From positions 372,001 to 436,000 of the forward strand of contig JAYJMR010000015.1 in assembly GCA_037074705.1 (NCBI GenBank): 64,000 nt of DNA, read 5' to 3'. The notes beneath the pieces are model-generated. The model searched no databases. It saw nothing but the letters and a program-made list of their open reading frames with translations, and had not been told where the DNA came from. Of this stretch, positions 52,201-64,000 are shown piece after piece. The stretch's first letter is position 1, and every line of letters begins with the position of its first letter. Both the position numbers and the translations under genes were made by a program. This DNA is from Zhengitettix transpicula (Eukaryota; Arthropoda; Insecta; Orthoptera; Tetrigidae).

Positions 52201-55200
52201 TATCTTGTACACTGTTAAAATATCTAACTGATATCTCGCTAATACAGTACAGATTCTGCATATACATTGTGATTCGGCTTGTTGTAACCTCTATTCTTGG
52301 AGTATCGTCAGAATTACGCATTACATCGCAAAACAGTAGAGACATATAAAAAAACATACTTTATTTTATTCAAAATTACATTTGAAACGAACATTCCGAG
52401 GTTTTAGCCACATCATACAAATACTTTTTAAGAAAATGGCTCTACTTCTAATCCTGAAAAAGAGAAATATTTCGAAAAGTTTTATTCGTATTAGAATTTT
52501 GATTTCATAAAAAATTTACGCATTTCCATTACAATAAGACGAATTTATTGTGAAAACTTTAAATATTTTTGAACTTCTTACAGATGAATACCAAAATTAT
52601 TTAGCGTATTGTTCTGTGTAAATTTATGTGATTCAAAATATATTAATATCTTGTACACTGTTAACATATCTAACAGATATCTCGCTAATAAAGTACAGAT
52701 TCTGTTTATACATTGCGATTCGGCTATTTGTAACCTCTATGCTAAGGGTAGCGTAACAATTACGCATTACATCGCAAAACAGTAGTGATATCTAAAAAAA
52801 ACATACTTTGTTTTATTCAAAATTACATTTTAAACAAACATTTCGAGCTTTTCAGCAACAACATACGAATACTTTTTAAGAAAATGGCTCTACTTCTATT
52901 TCCGATAAAGAAATATATTACGAAAAGTTTTATTTGTATCAGAATTCTGATTTCATAACAAATTTAAACAGTTTCGCTACATTAGGACGATTTTTTTGAG
53001 ACAAATTAAATTAATTTGCAACGTCTAACTGATTAATAACAAAAATATTTACCGTATTGTTGCGTGTAAATTTATGTGATTCAAAATATATCGATATCTT
53101 GTACACTGTTAAATATCTAACAGATATCTCGATAATACAGTACTGATTCTGCATATAAATTGTGATTCGGCTATTTGTAACCTCTATTCTTGGAGTATCG
53201 TCATAATTACGCATTACATCGCAAAACAGTAGAGATATATAAAAAAAACATACTTTATTTTATTCAAAATTACATTTGAAACAAACATTCCGAGCATTTT
53301 AGCCACATCATACGATTACTTTTTAAGAAAATGGCTCTACTTCTATTTCCGATAAAGAAATATATTACGAAAAGTTTTATTCGTATCAGAATTCTGATTT
53401 CATAACAAATTTAAACAGTTTCGCTACATTAGGACGATTTTTTTGAGACAATTTAAAATATTTTTCAACGTCTAAGTGATGAATAACAAAAATTTACCGT
53501 ATTGTTCTGTGTAAATTTATGTGATTCATAATATATTGATATCTTGTACACTGTTAACATATCTAACAGATATCTTGCTAATAAAGTACAGATTCTGCAT
53601 ATACATTGCGATTCGGCTATTTGTAACCTCTATGCTTAGGGTAGCGTAACAATTACGCATTACATCGCAAAACAGTAGAGATATATAAAAAAAACCTACT
53701 TTATTTTATTCAAAATTACATTTTAAACAAACATTTCGAGCTTTTCAGCCACATCATACGAATACTTTTTAAGAAAATGGCTCTACTTCTATTACCGATA
53801 AAGAAAAATATTTCGATAAGTTTTATACGTATCACAATACTGATTTCATAACAAATTTAAACAGTTTCGCTACATTTGGACGATTTTTTTAAAAAATTTA
53901 AAATATTTTTCAACGTCTAACTGATGAGTAATAAAAATATTTACCGTATTGTTCAGTGTTTATTTATGTGATGCAAAATATATCGATATCATGTACACTG
54001 TTAAAATATCTAACTGATATCTCGCTAATACAGTACAGATTCTGCATATACATTGTGATTCGGCTTGTTGTAACCTCTATTCTTGGAGTATCGTCAGAAT
54101 TACGCATTACATCGCAAAACAGTAGAGACATATAAAAAAACATACTTTATTTTATTCAAAATTACATTTGAAACGAACATTCCGAGCTTTTTAGCCACAT
54201 CATACAAATACTTTTTAAGAAAATGGCTCTACTTCTAATCCTGAAAAAGAGAAATATTTCGAAAAGTTTTATTCGTATTAGAATTTTGATTTCATAAAAA
54301 ATTTACGCATTTCCATTACAATAAGACGAATTTATTGTGAAAACTTTAAATATTTTTGAACTTCTTACTGATGAATACCAAAATTATTTAGCGTATTGTT
54401 CTGTGTAAATTTATGTGATTCAAAATATATTAATATCTTGTACACTGTTAACATATCTAACAGATATCTCGCTAATAAAGTACAGATTCTGTTTATACAT
54501 TGCGATTCGGCTATTTGTAACCTCTATGCTAAGGGTAGCGTAACAATTACGCATTACATCGCAAAACAGTAGTGATATCTAAAAAAAACATACTTTGTTT
54601 TATTCAAAATTACATTTTAAACAAACATTTCGAGCTTTTCAGCAACAACAAACGAATACTTTTTAAGAAAATGGCTCTACTTCTATTTCCGATAAAGAAA
54701 TATATTACGAAAAGTTTTATTCGTATCAGAATTCTGATTTCATAACAAATTTAAACAGTTTCGCTACATTAGGACGATTTTTTTGAGACAAATTAAATTA
54801 ATTTGCAACGTCTAACTGATGAATAACAAAAATATTTACCGTATTGTTGCGTGTAAATTTATGTGATTCAAAATATATCGATATCTTGTACACTGTTAAA
54901 TATCTAACAGATATCTCGATAATACAGTACTGATTCTGCATATAAATTGTGATTCGGCTATTTGTAACCTCTATTCTTGGAGTATCGTCATAATTACGCA
55001 TTACATCGCAAAACAGTAGAGATATATAAAAAAAACATACTTTATTTTATTCAAAATTACATTTGAAACAAACATTCCGAGCATTTTAGCCACATCATAC
55101 GATTACTTTTTAAGAAAATGGCTCTACTTCTATTTCCGATAAAGAAATATATTACGAAAAGTTTTATTCGTATCAGAATTCTGATTTTATAACAAATTTA

Positions 55201-58200
55201 AACAGTTTCGCTACATTAGGACGATTTTTTTGAGACAATTTAAAATATTTTTCAACGTCTAAGTGATGAATAACAAAAATTTACCGTATTGTTCTGTGTA
55301 AATTTATGTGATTCATAATATATTGATATCTTGTACACTGTTAACATATCTAACAGATATCTCGCTAATAAAGTACAGATTCTGCATATACATTGCGATT
55401 CGGCTATTTGTAACCTCTATGCTTAGGGTAGCGTAACAATTACGCATTACATCGCAAAACAGTAGAGATATCTAAAAAAAACATAATTTATTTTATTCAA
55501 AATTACATTTTAAACAAACATTTCGAGCTTTTCAGCCACATCATACGAATACTATTTAAGAAAATGGCTCTACTTCTATTACCGATAAAGAAAAATATTT
55601 CGAAAAGTTTTATACGTATCAGAATTCTGATTTCATAACAAATTTAAACAGTTTCGCTACATTTGGACGATTTTTTTAAAAATTTAAAATATTTTTCAAC
55701 GTCTGACTGATGAGTAATAAAAATATTTACCGTATTGTTCAGTGTAAATTTATGTGATGCAAAATATATCGATATCTTGTACACTGTTAAAATATCTAAA
55801 TGATATCTCGCTAATACAGTACAGATTCTGCATATACATTGTGATTCGGCTTGTTGTAACCTCTATTCTTGGAGTATCGTCAGAATTACGCATTACAACG
55901 CAAAACAGTAGAGACATATAAAAAAAACATACTTTATTTTATTCAAAATTACATTTGAAACGAACATTAAGAGCTTTTTAGCCACATCATACAAATACTT
56001 TTTAAGAAAATGGCTCTACTTCTAATCCTGAATAAGAGAAATATTTCGAAAAGTTTTATTCGTATTAGAATTCTGATTTCATAAAATATTTACGCATTTC
56101 CATTACATTAAGACGAATTTATTGTGAAAACTTTAAATATTTTTGAACTTCTTACTAATGAATACCAAAATTATTTAGCGTATTGTTCTGTGTAAATTTA
56201 TGTGATTCAAAATATATTGATATCTTGTACACTGTTAACATATCTAACAGATATCTCGCTAATAAAGTACAGATTCTGTTTATACATTGCGATTCGGCTA
56301 TTTGTAACCTCTATGCTAAGGGTAGCGTAACAATTACGCATTACATCGCAAAACAGTAGAGATATCTAAAAAAAACATACTTTGTTTTATTCAAAATTAC
56401 ATTTTAAACGAACATTTCGAGGTTTTCAGCAACATCATACGAATACTTTTTAAGAAAATGGCTCTACTTCTATTTCCGATAAAGAAATATATTACGAAAA
56501 GTTTTATTCGTATCAGAATTCTGATTTCATAACAAATTAAAACAGTTTCGTTACATTAGGACGATTTTTTTGAGACAAATTAAATTAATTTTCAACGTCT
56601 AACTGATGAATAACAAAAATATTTACCGTATTGTTGCGTGTAAATTTATGTGATTCAAAATATATCGATATCTTGTACACTGTTAAATTTCTAACAGATA
56701 TCTCGATAATACAGTACTGATTCTGCATATAAATTGTGATTCGGCTATTTGTAACCTCTATTCTTGGAGTATCGTCATAATTACGCATTACATCGCAAAA
56801 CAGTAGAGATATATAAAAAAAACCTACTTTATTTTATTCAAAATTACATTTTAAACAAACATTTCGAGCTTTTCAGCCACATCATACGAATACTTTTTAA
56901 GAAAATGGCTCTACTTCTATTACCGATAAAGAAAAATATTTCGATAAGTTTTATACGTATCACAATACTGATTTCATAACAAATTTAAACAGTTTCGCTA
57001 CATTTGGACGATTTTTTTAAAAAATTTAAAATATTTTTCAACGTCTAACTGATGAGTAATAAAAATATTTACCGTATTGTTCAGTGTTAATTTATGTGAT
57101 GCAAAATATATCGATATCTTGTACACTGTTAAAATATCTAACTGATATCTCGCTAATACAGTACAGATTCTGCATATACATTGTGATTCGGCTTGTTGTA
57201 ACCTCTATTCTTGGAGTATCGTCAGAATTACGCATTACATCGCAAAACAGTAGAGACATATAAAAAAACATACTTTATTTTATTCAAAATTACATTTGAA
57301 ACGAACATTCCGAGGTTTTAGCCACATCATACAAATACTTTTTAAGAAAATGGCTCTACTTCTAATCCTGAAAAAGAGAAATATTTCGAAAAGTTTTATT
57401 CGTATTAGAATTTTGATTTCATAAAAAATTTACGCATTTCCATTACAATAAGACGAATTTATTGTGAAAACTTTAAATATTTTTGAACTTCTTACAGATG
57501 AATACCAAAATTATTTAGCGTATTGTTCTGTGTAAATTTATGTGATTCAAAATATATTAATATCTTGTACACTGTTAACATATCTAACAGATATCTCGCT
57601 AATAAAGTACAGATTCTGTTTATACATTGCGATTCGGCTATTTGTAACCTCTATGCTAAGGGTAGCGTAACAATTACGCATTACATCGCAAAACAGTAGT
57701 GATATCTAAAAAAAACATACTTTGTTTTATTCAAAATTACATTTTAAACAAACATTTCGAGCTTTTCAGCAACAACATACGAATACTTTTTAAGAAAATG
57801 GCTCTACTTCTATTTCCGATAAAGAAATATATTACGAAAAGTTTTATTTGTATCAGAATTCTGATTTCATAACAAATTTAAACAGTTTCGCTACATTAGG
57901 ACGATTTTTTTGAGACAAATTAAATTAATTTGCAACGTCTAACTGATTAATAACAAAAATATTTACCGTATTGTTGCGTGTAAATTTATGTGATTCAAAA
58001 TATATCGATATCTTGTACACTGTTAAATATCTAACAGATATCTCGATAATACAGTACTGATTCTGCATATAAATTGTGATTCGGCTATTTGTAACCTCTA
58101 TTCTTGGAGTATCGTCATAATTACGCATTACATCGCAAAACAGTAGAGATATATAAAAAAAACATACTTTATTTCATTCAAAATTACATTTGAAACAAAC

Positions 58201-61200
58201 ATTCCGAGCATTTTAGCCACATCATACGATTACTTTTTAAGAAAATGGCTCTACTTCTATTTCCGATAAAGAAATATATTACGAAAAGTTTTATTCGTAT
58301 CAGAATTCTGATTTCATAACAAATTTAAACAGTTTCGCTACATTAGGACGATTTTTTTGAGACAATTTAAAATATTTTTCAACGTCTAAGTGATGAATAA
58401 CAAAAATTTACCGTATTGTTCTGTGTAAATTTATGTGATTCATAATATATTGATATCTTGTACACTGTTAACATATCTAACAGATATCTTGCTAATAAAG
58501 TACAGATTCTGCATATACATTGCGATTCGGCTATTTGTAACCTCTATGCTTAGGGTAGCGTAACAATTACGCATTACATCGCAAAACAGTAGAGATATAT
58601 AAAAAAAACCTACTTTATTTTATTCAAAATTACATTTTAAACAAACATTTCGAGCTTTTCAGCCACATCATACGAATACTTTTTAAGAAAATGGCTCTAC
58701 TTCTATTACCGATAAAGAAAAATATTTCGATAAGTTTTATACGTATCACAATACTGATTTCATAACAAATTTAAACAGTTTCGCTACATTTGGACGATTT
58801 TTTTAAAAAATTTAAAATATTTTTCAACGTCTAACTGATGAGTAATAAAAATATTTACCGTATTGTTCAGTGTTAATTTATGTGATGCAAAATATATCGA
58901 TATCATGTACACTGTTAAAATATCTAACTGATATCTCGCTAATACAGTACAGATTCTGCATATACATTGTGATTCGGCTTGTTGTAACCTCTATTCTTGG
59001 AGTATCGTCAGAATTACGCATTACATCGCAAAACAGTAGAGACATATAAAAAAACATACTTTATTTTATTCAAAATTACATTTGAAACGAACATTCCGAG
59101 CTTTTTAGCCACATCATACAAATACTTTTTAAGAAAATGGCTCTACTTCTAATCCTGAAAAAGAGAAATATTTCGAAAAGTTTTATTCGTATTAGAATTT
59201 TGATTTCATAAAAAATTTACGCATTTCCATTACAATAAGACGAATTTATTGTGAAAACTTTAAATATTTTTGAACTTCTTACTGATGAATACCAAAATTA
59301 TTTAGCGTATTGTTCTGTGTAAATTTATGTGATTCAAAATATATTAATATCTTGTACACTGTTAACATATCTAACAGATATCTCGCTAATAAAGTACAGA
59401 TTCTGTTTATACATTGCGATTCGGCTATTTGTAACCTCTATGCTAAGGGTAGCGTAACAATTACGCATTACATCGCAAAACAGTAGAGATATCTAAAAAA
59501 AACATACTTTGTTTTATTCAAAATTACATTTTAAACAAACATTTCGAGCTTTTCAGCAACAACATACGAATACTTTTTAAGAAAATGGCTCTACTTCTAT
59601 TTCCGATAAAGAAATATATTACGAAAAGTTTTATTCGTATCAGAATTCTGATTTCATAACAAATTTAAACAGTTTCGCTACATTAGGACGATTTTTTTGA
59701 GACAAATTAAATTAATTTGCAACGTCTAACTGATGAATAACAAAAATATTTACCGTATTGTTGCGTGTAAATTTATGTGATTCAAAATATATCGATATCT
59801 TGTACACTGTTAAATATCTAACAGATATTTCGATAATACAGTACTGATTCTGCATATAAATTGTGATTCGGCTATTTGTAACCTCTATTCTTGGAGTATC
59901 GTCATAATTACGCATTACATCGCAAAACAGTAGAGATATATAAAAAAAACATACTTTATTTTATTCAAAATTACATTTGAAACAAACATTCCGAGCATTT
60001 TAGCCACATCATACGATTACTTTTTAAGAAAATGGATCTACTTCTATTTCCGATAAAGAAATATATTACGAAAAGTTTTATTCGTATCAGAATTCTGATT
60101 TCATAACAAATTTAAACAGTTTCGCTACATTAGGACGATTTTTTTGAGACAATTTAAAATATTTTTCAACGTCTAAGTGATGAATAACAAAAATTTACCG
60201 TATTGTTCTGTGTAAATTTATGTGATTCATAATATATTGATATCTTGTACACTGTTAACATATCTAACAGATATCTCGCTAATAAAGTACAGATTCTGCA
60301 TATACATTGCGATTCGGCTATTTGTAACCTCTATGCTTAGGGTAGCGTAACAATTACGCATTACATCGCAAAACAGTAGAGATATCTAAAAAAAACATAA
60401 TTTATTTTATTCAAAATTACATTTTAAACAAACATTTCGAGCTTTTCAGCCACATCATACGAATACTATTTAAGAAAATGGCTCTACTTCTATTACCGAT
60501 AAAGAAAAATATTTCGAAAAGTTTTATACGTATCAGAATTCTGATTTCATAACAAATTTAAACAGTTTCGCTACATTTGGACGATTTTTTTAAAAATTTA
60601 AAATATTTTTCAACGTCTGACTGATGAGTAATAAAAATATTTACCGTATTGTTCAGTGTAAATTTATGTGATGCAAAATATATTGATATCTTGTACACTG
60701 TTAAAATATCTAAATGATATCTCGCTAATACAGTACAGATTCTGCATATACATTGTGATTCGGCTTGTTGTAACCTCTATTCTTGGAGTATCGTCAGAAT
60801 TACGCATTACATCGCAAAACAGTAGAGACATATAAAAAAAACATACTTTATTTTATTCAAAATTACATTTGAAACGAACATTAAGAGCTTTTTAGCCACA
60901 TCATACAAATACTTTTTAAGAAAATGGCTCTACTTCTAATCCTGAAAAAGAGAAATATTTCGAAAAGTTTTATTCGTATTAGAATTCTGATTTCATAAAA
61001 TATTTACGCATTTCCATTACATTAAGACGAATTTATTGTGAAAACTTTAAATATTTTTGAACTTCTTACTGATGAATACCAAAATTATTTAGCGTATTGT
61101 TCTGTGTAAATTTATGTGATTCAAAATATATTGATATCTTGTACACTGTTAACATATCTAACAGATATCTCGCTAATAAAGTACAGATTCTGTTTATACA

Positions 61201-63080
61201 TTGCGATTCGGCTATTTGTAACCTCTATGCTAAGGGTAGCGTAACAATTACGCATTACATCGCAAAACAGTAGAGATATCTAAAAAAAACATACTTTGTT
61301 TTATTCAAAATTACATTTTAAACGAACATTTCGAGCTTTTCAGCAACATCATACGAATACTTTTTAAGAAAATGGCTCTACTTCTATTTCCGATAAAGAA
61401 ATATATTACGAAAAGTTTTATTCGTATCAGAATTCTGATTTCATAACAAATTTAAACAGTTTCGCTACATTAGGACGATTTTTTTGAGACAAATTAAATT
61501 AATTTTCAACGTCTAACTGATGAATAACAAAAATATTTACCGTATTGTTGCGTGTAAATTTATGTGATTCAAAATATATCGATATCTTGTACACTGTTAA
61601 ATTTCTAACAGATATCTCGATAATACAGTACTGATTCTGCATATAAATTGTGATTCGGCTATTTGTAACCTCTATTCTTGGAGTATCGTCATAATTACGC
61701 ATTACATCGCAAAACAGTAGAGATATATAAAAAAAACATACTTTATTTTATTCAAAATTACATTTTAAACAAACATTTCGAGCTTTTCAGCCACATCATA
61801 CGAATACTTTTTAAGAAAATGGCTCTACTTCTATTACCGATAAAGAAAAATATTTCGATAAGTTTTATACGTATCACAATACTGATTTCATAACAAATTT
61901 AAACAGTTTCGCTACATTTGGACGATTTTTTTAAAAAATTTAAAATATTTTTCAACGTCTAACTGATGAGTAATAAAAATATTTACCGTATTGTTCAGTG
62001 TTAATTTATGTGATGCAAAATATATCGATATCTTGTACACTGTTAAAATATCTAACTGATATCTCGCTAATACAGTACAGATTCTGCATATACATTGTGA
62101 TTCGGCTTGTTGTAACCTCTATTCTTGGAGTATCGTCAGAATTACGCATTACATCGCAAAACAGTAGAGACATATAAAAAAAACATACTTTATTTTATTC
62201 AAAATTACATTTGAAACGAACATTCCGAGCTTTTTAGCCACATCATACAAATACTTTTTAAGAAAATGGCTCTACTCCTAATCCTGAAAAAGAGAAATAT
62301 TTCGAAAAGTTTTATTCGTATTAGAATTTTAATTTCATAAAAAATTTACGCATTTCCATTACAATAAGACGAATTTATTGTGAAAACTTTAAATAATTTT
62401 GAACTTCTTACTGATGAATACCAAAATTATTTAGCGTATTGTTCTGTGTAAATTTATGTGATTCAAAATATATTAATATCTTGTACACTGTTAACATATC
62501 TAACAGATATCTCGCTAATAAAGTACAGATTCTGTTTATACATTGCGTTTCGGCTATTTGTAACCTCTATGCTTAGCGTAGCGTAACAATTACGCATTAC
62601 ATCGCAAAACAGTAGAGATATCTAAAAAATACATACTTTGTTTTATTCAAAATTACATTTTAAACAAACATTTCGAGCTTTTCAGCAACAACATACGAAT
62701 ACTTTTTAAGAAAATGGCTCTACTTCTATTTCCGATAAAGAAATATATTACGAAAAGTTTTATTCGTATCAGAATTCTGATTTCATAACAAATTTAAACA
62801 GTTTCGCTACATTAGGACGATTTTTTTGAGACAAATTAAATTAATTTGCAACGTCTAACTGATGAATAACAAAAATATTTACCGTATTGTTGCGTGTAAA
62901 TTTATGTGATTCAAAATATATCGATATCTTGTACACTGTTAAGTATCTAACAGATATTTCGATAATACAGTACTGATTCTGCATATAAATTGTGATTCGG
63001 CTATTTGTAACCTCTATTCTTGGAGTATCGTCATAATTACGCATTACATCGCAAAACAGTAGAGATATATAAAAAAAACA
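49291..63080 (+). repeat. Eleven-monomer higher-order repeat, 4914 bp, ~2.8 copies
   Basis: Corresponding monomers at steps of 4913-4916 bp are 49526/54440/59354, 49974/54888/59802, 50419/55333/60247, 50865/55779/60693, 51313/56227/61141, 51761/56675/61589, 52207/57121/62035, 52653/57567/62483, 53101/58015/62931, 53546/58460 and 53993/58907. In classes the unit reads d/b-c-a, d-b'-c-a, d-b'-c-a, that is 3+4+4 monomers. Only scattered substitutions separate copies, for example ttatttcattc at 58171-58181 against ttattttattc one unit earlier. Copy 1 is truncated on the left and copy 3 is truncated inside the monomer at 62931. Confidence 0.93.
51761..52206 (+). repeat. Chimeric monomer d/b' inside the 4914-bp unit
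   Basis: A class d head (gttaaatttctaacag, tcgtcataatt) continues after the invariant core into the b' tail of the 45060/53546 type, identified by aaaaacctacttt and tatcacaatactg. This replaces a d plus b' pair by one monomer and turns a dbca block into dca. The same chimera occurs at 56675, 61589 and 62931, the last two with aaaaacatacttt. It is the structural reason the unit has 11 monomers rather than 12. Confidence 0.9.
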
Positions 63081-64000
63081 TACTTTATTTTATTCAAAAT
63101 TACATTTTAAACAAACATTTCGAGCTTTTCAGCCACATCAAACGAATACTTTTTAAGAAAATGGCTCTACTTCTATTACCGATAAAGAAAAATATTTCGA
63201 TAAGTTTTATACGTATCACAATACTGATTTCATAACAAATTTAAACAGTTTCGCTACATTTGGACGATTTTTTTAAAAAATTTAAAATATTTTTCAACGT
63301 CTAACTGATGAGTAATAAAAATATTTACCGTATTGTTCAGTGTTAATTTATGTGATGCAAAATATATCGATATCTTGTACACTGTTAAAATATCTAACTG
63401 ATATCTCGCTAATACAGTACAGATTCTGCATATACATTGTGATTCGGCTTGTTGTAACCTCTATTCTTGGAGTATCGTCAGAATTACGCATTACATCGCA
63501 AAACAGTAGAGACATATAAAAAAAACATACTTTATTTTATTCAAAATTACATTTGAAACGAACATTCCGAGCTTTTTAGCCACATCATACAAATACTTTT
63601 TAAGAAAATGGCTCTACTCCTAATCCTGAAAAAGAGAAATATTTCGAAAAGTTTTATTCGTATTAGAATTTTAATTTCATAAAAAATTTACGCATTTCCA
63701 TTACAATAAGACGAATTTATTGTGAAAACTTTAAATAATTTTGAACTTCTTACTGATGAATACCAAAATTATTTAGCGTATTGTTCTGTGTAAATTTATG
63801 TGATTCAAAATATATTAATATCTTGTACACTGTTAACATATCTAACAGATATCTCGCTAATAAAGTACAGATTCTGTTTATACATTGCGTTTCGGCTATT
63901 TGTAACCTCTATGCTTAGCGTAGCGTAACAATTACGCATTACATCGCAAAACAGTAGAGATATCTAAAAAATACATACTTTGTTTTATTCAAAATTACAT
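61589..64000 (+). repeat. Three-monomer repeat at right edge, 1342 bp
   Basis: Monomers 61589 d/b, 62035 c and 62483 a are followed by 62931 d/b, 63377 c and 63825 a at a step of 1342 bp. The two copies share variants not seen elsewhere in the window: ctctactcctaatcctg in the c monomers (near 62271 and 63613), aaataattttgaac, gcgtttcggc and cttagcgtagcg in the a monomers, and aaaaaatacatac. This is therefore a separate, recent amplification of the d/b-c-a trimer, which runs out of the window. Confidence 0.87.
63825..64000 (+). repeat. Partial class a monomer cut by window end
   Basis: The last 176 bases hold the head of a class a monomer with the private gcgtttcggc and cttagcgtagcg variants. 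The monomer breaks off at aaattacat because the window ends. The array clearly continues. Confidence 0.9.

Larger units (their letters stand above)
1..64000 (+). repeat. Satellite DNA array, ~446-bp monomer, head to tail
   Basis: The full window consists of tandem copies of one AT-rich monomer. The phase mark gtacactg (allowing one-base variants such as the gttcactg at 12938) occurs 144 times, from 1 to 63825, with intervals of 445-448 bp apart from seven of 437 bp. All copies are in the same orientation, and no interval is long enough to hold an insertion. Nearly invariant landmarks in each monomer are, in order, the phase mark, attcgg, the block cgcattacatcgcaaaac, a short A-run, the T/A-rich block tactttattttattcaaaa, tggctctactt, gtattgtt and ttatgtgat. 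G+C is about 27.5%. Arrays like this are typical of eukaryotic heterochromatin, including centromeres. I do not recognise the family. Both window ends lie inside the array, so its true length is unknown. Confidence 0.98.

Noticed and set aside
1..64000. Possibility that the array is a CRISPR locus, because of regular spacing of a conserved block.
   Set aside because: The stretches between conserved blocks are themselves repeats and about 416 bp long, not unique spacers of about 30-40 bp, and no cas gene is present.
1..64000. A match of the conserved core to the mammalian CENP-B box.
   Set aside because: The core lacks the TTCG...A..CGGG pattern of that box. No other stretch of the monomer fits it either.
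1..64000. tRNA, 5S rRNA or other polymerase III gene hidden in the monomer, which is common in some satellites.
   Set aside because: I found no A-box and B-box pair, no cloverleaf and no recognisable 5S segment in any class on either strand.

Overview
The whole 64 kb window is one uninterrupted array of satellite DNA. I see no protein-coding gene, RNA gene, mobile element, CRISPR array or unique-sequence gap. The unit is a monomer of about 446 bp. Using the recurring string gtacactg as phase mark, I count 144 marks between 1 and 63825, which is 143 complete intervals plus a 176-base partial at the right edge. Mean spacing is about 446.3 bp. Most intervals are 445-448 bp and seven are 437 bp. 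Every monomer points the same way. G+C is about 27.5% (hand count of 6253-6699: about 123 of 447). Long head-to-tail arrays of this size, with nested multimers and no genes, point to a eukaryotic nuclear genome, in pericentromeric, centromeric or other heterochromatin. The AT-richness would fit many insects or other invertebrates, but I do not recognise the satellite family and cannot name a species.

Monomers fall into four classes, called a, b, c and d here, by their first ~150 bases ('head') and last ~250 bases ('tail'). The usual order is a -> (d) -> b -> c -> a. Tail class predicts the next head, so most departures from the order are chimeric monomers made by out-of-register exchange.

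Layout, left to right: 1-1337, an irregular a, a/b, a run; ~1105-4343, a four-monomer repeat (1787 bp); ~3571-8124, a seven-monomer duplication (3128 bp); ~5444-9567, an overlapping six-monomer duplication (~2681 bp); ~9568-19415, a five/six-monomer family (2226 and 2671-2674 bp) carrying 9-bp-deleted 437-bp monomers; ~19416-23639, a five-monomer repeat (2233 bp); ~23640-32261, a clean seven-monomer higher-order repeat (3128 bp, ~2.8 copies); ~31830-35855, a three-monomer repeat (1332 bp, ~3 copies); ~35856-39251, displaced copies of the 15-17 kb and 20-22 kb regions; ~39252-42379, a displaced copy of 2.2-4.3 kb extended by a four-monomer repeat; ~42380-49290, mixed three- and four-monomer blocks; ~49291-63080, an eleven-monomer higher-order repeat (4914 bp, ~2.8 copies) of internal form dbca-dbca-dca; ~61589-64000, a three-monomer repeat (1342 bp) that takes over at the right edge.

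Nothing here works together as genes. The content is the record of how a satellite array grows: local amplification of 3-, 4-, 5-, 6-, 7- and 11-monomer blocks, single-monomer deletions through chimeras, and relocation of blocks by 12-37 kb within the array. Short open reading frames of 67-99 codons recur because the repeat recurs, and I reject them as genes. All boundaries of repeat domains are by-eye estimates, good to roughly 50-150 bp.
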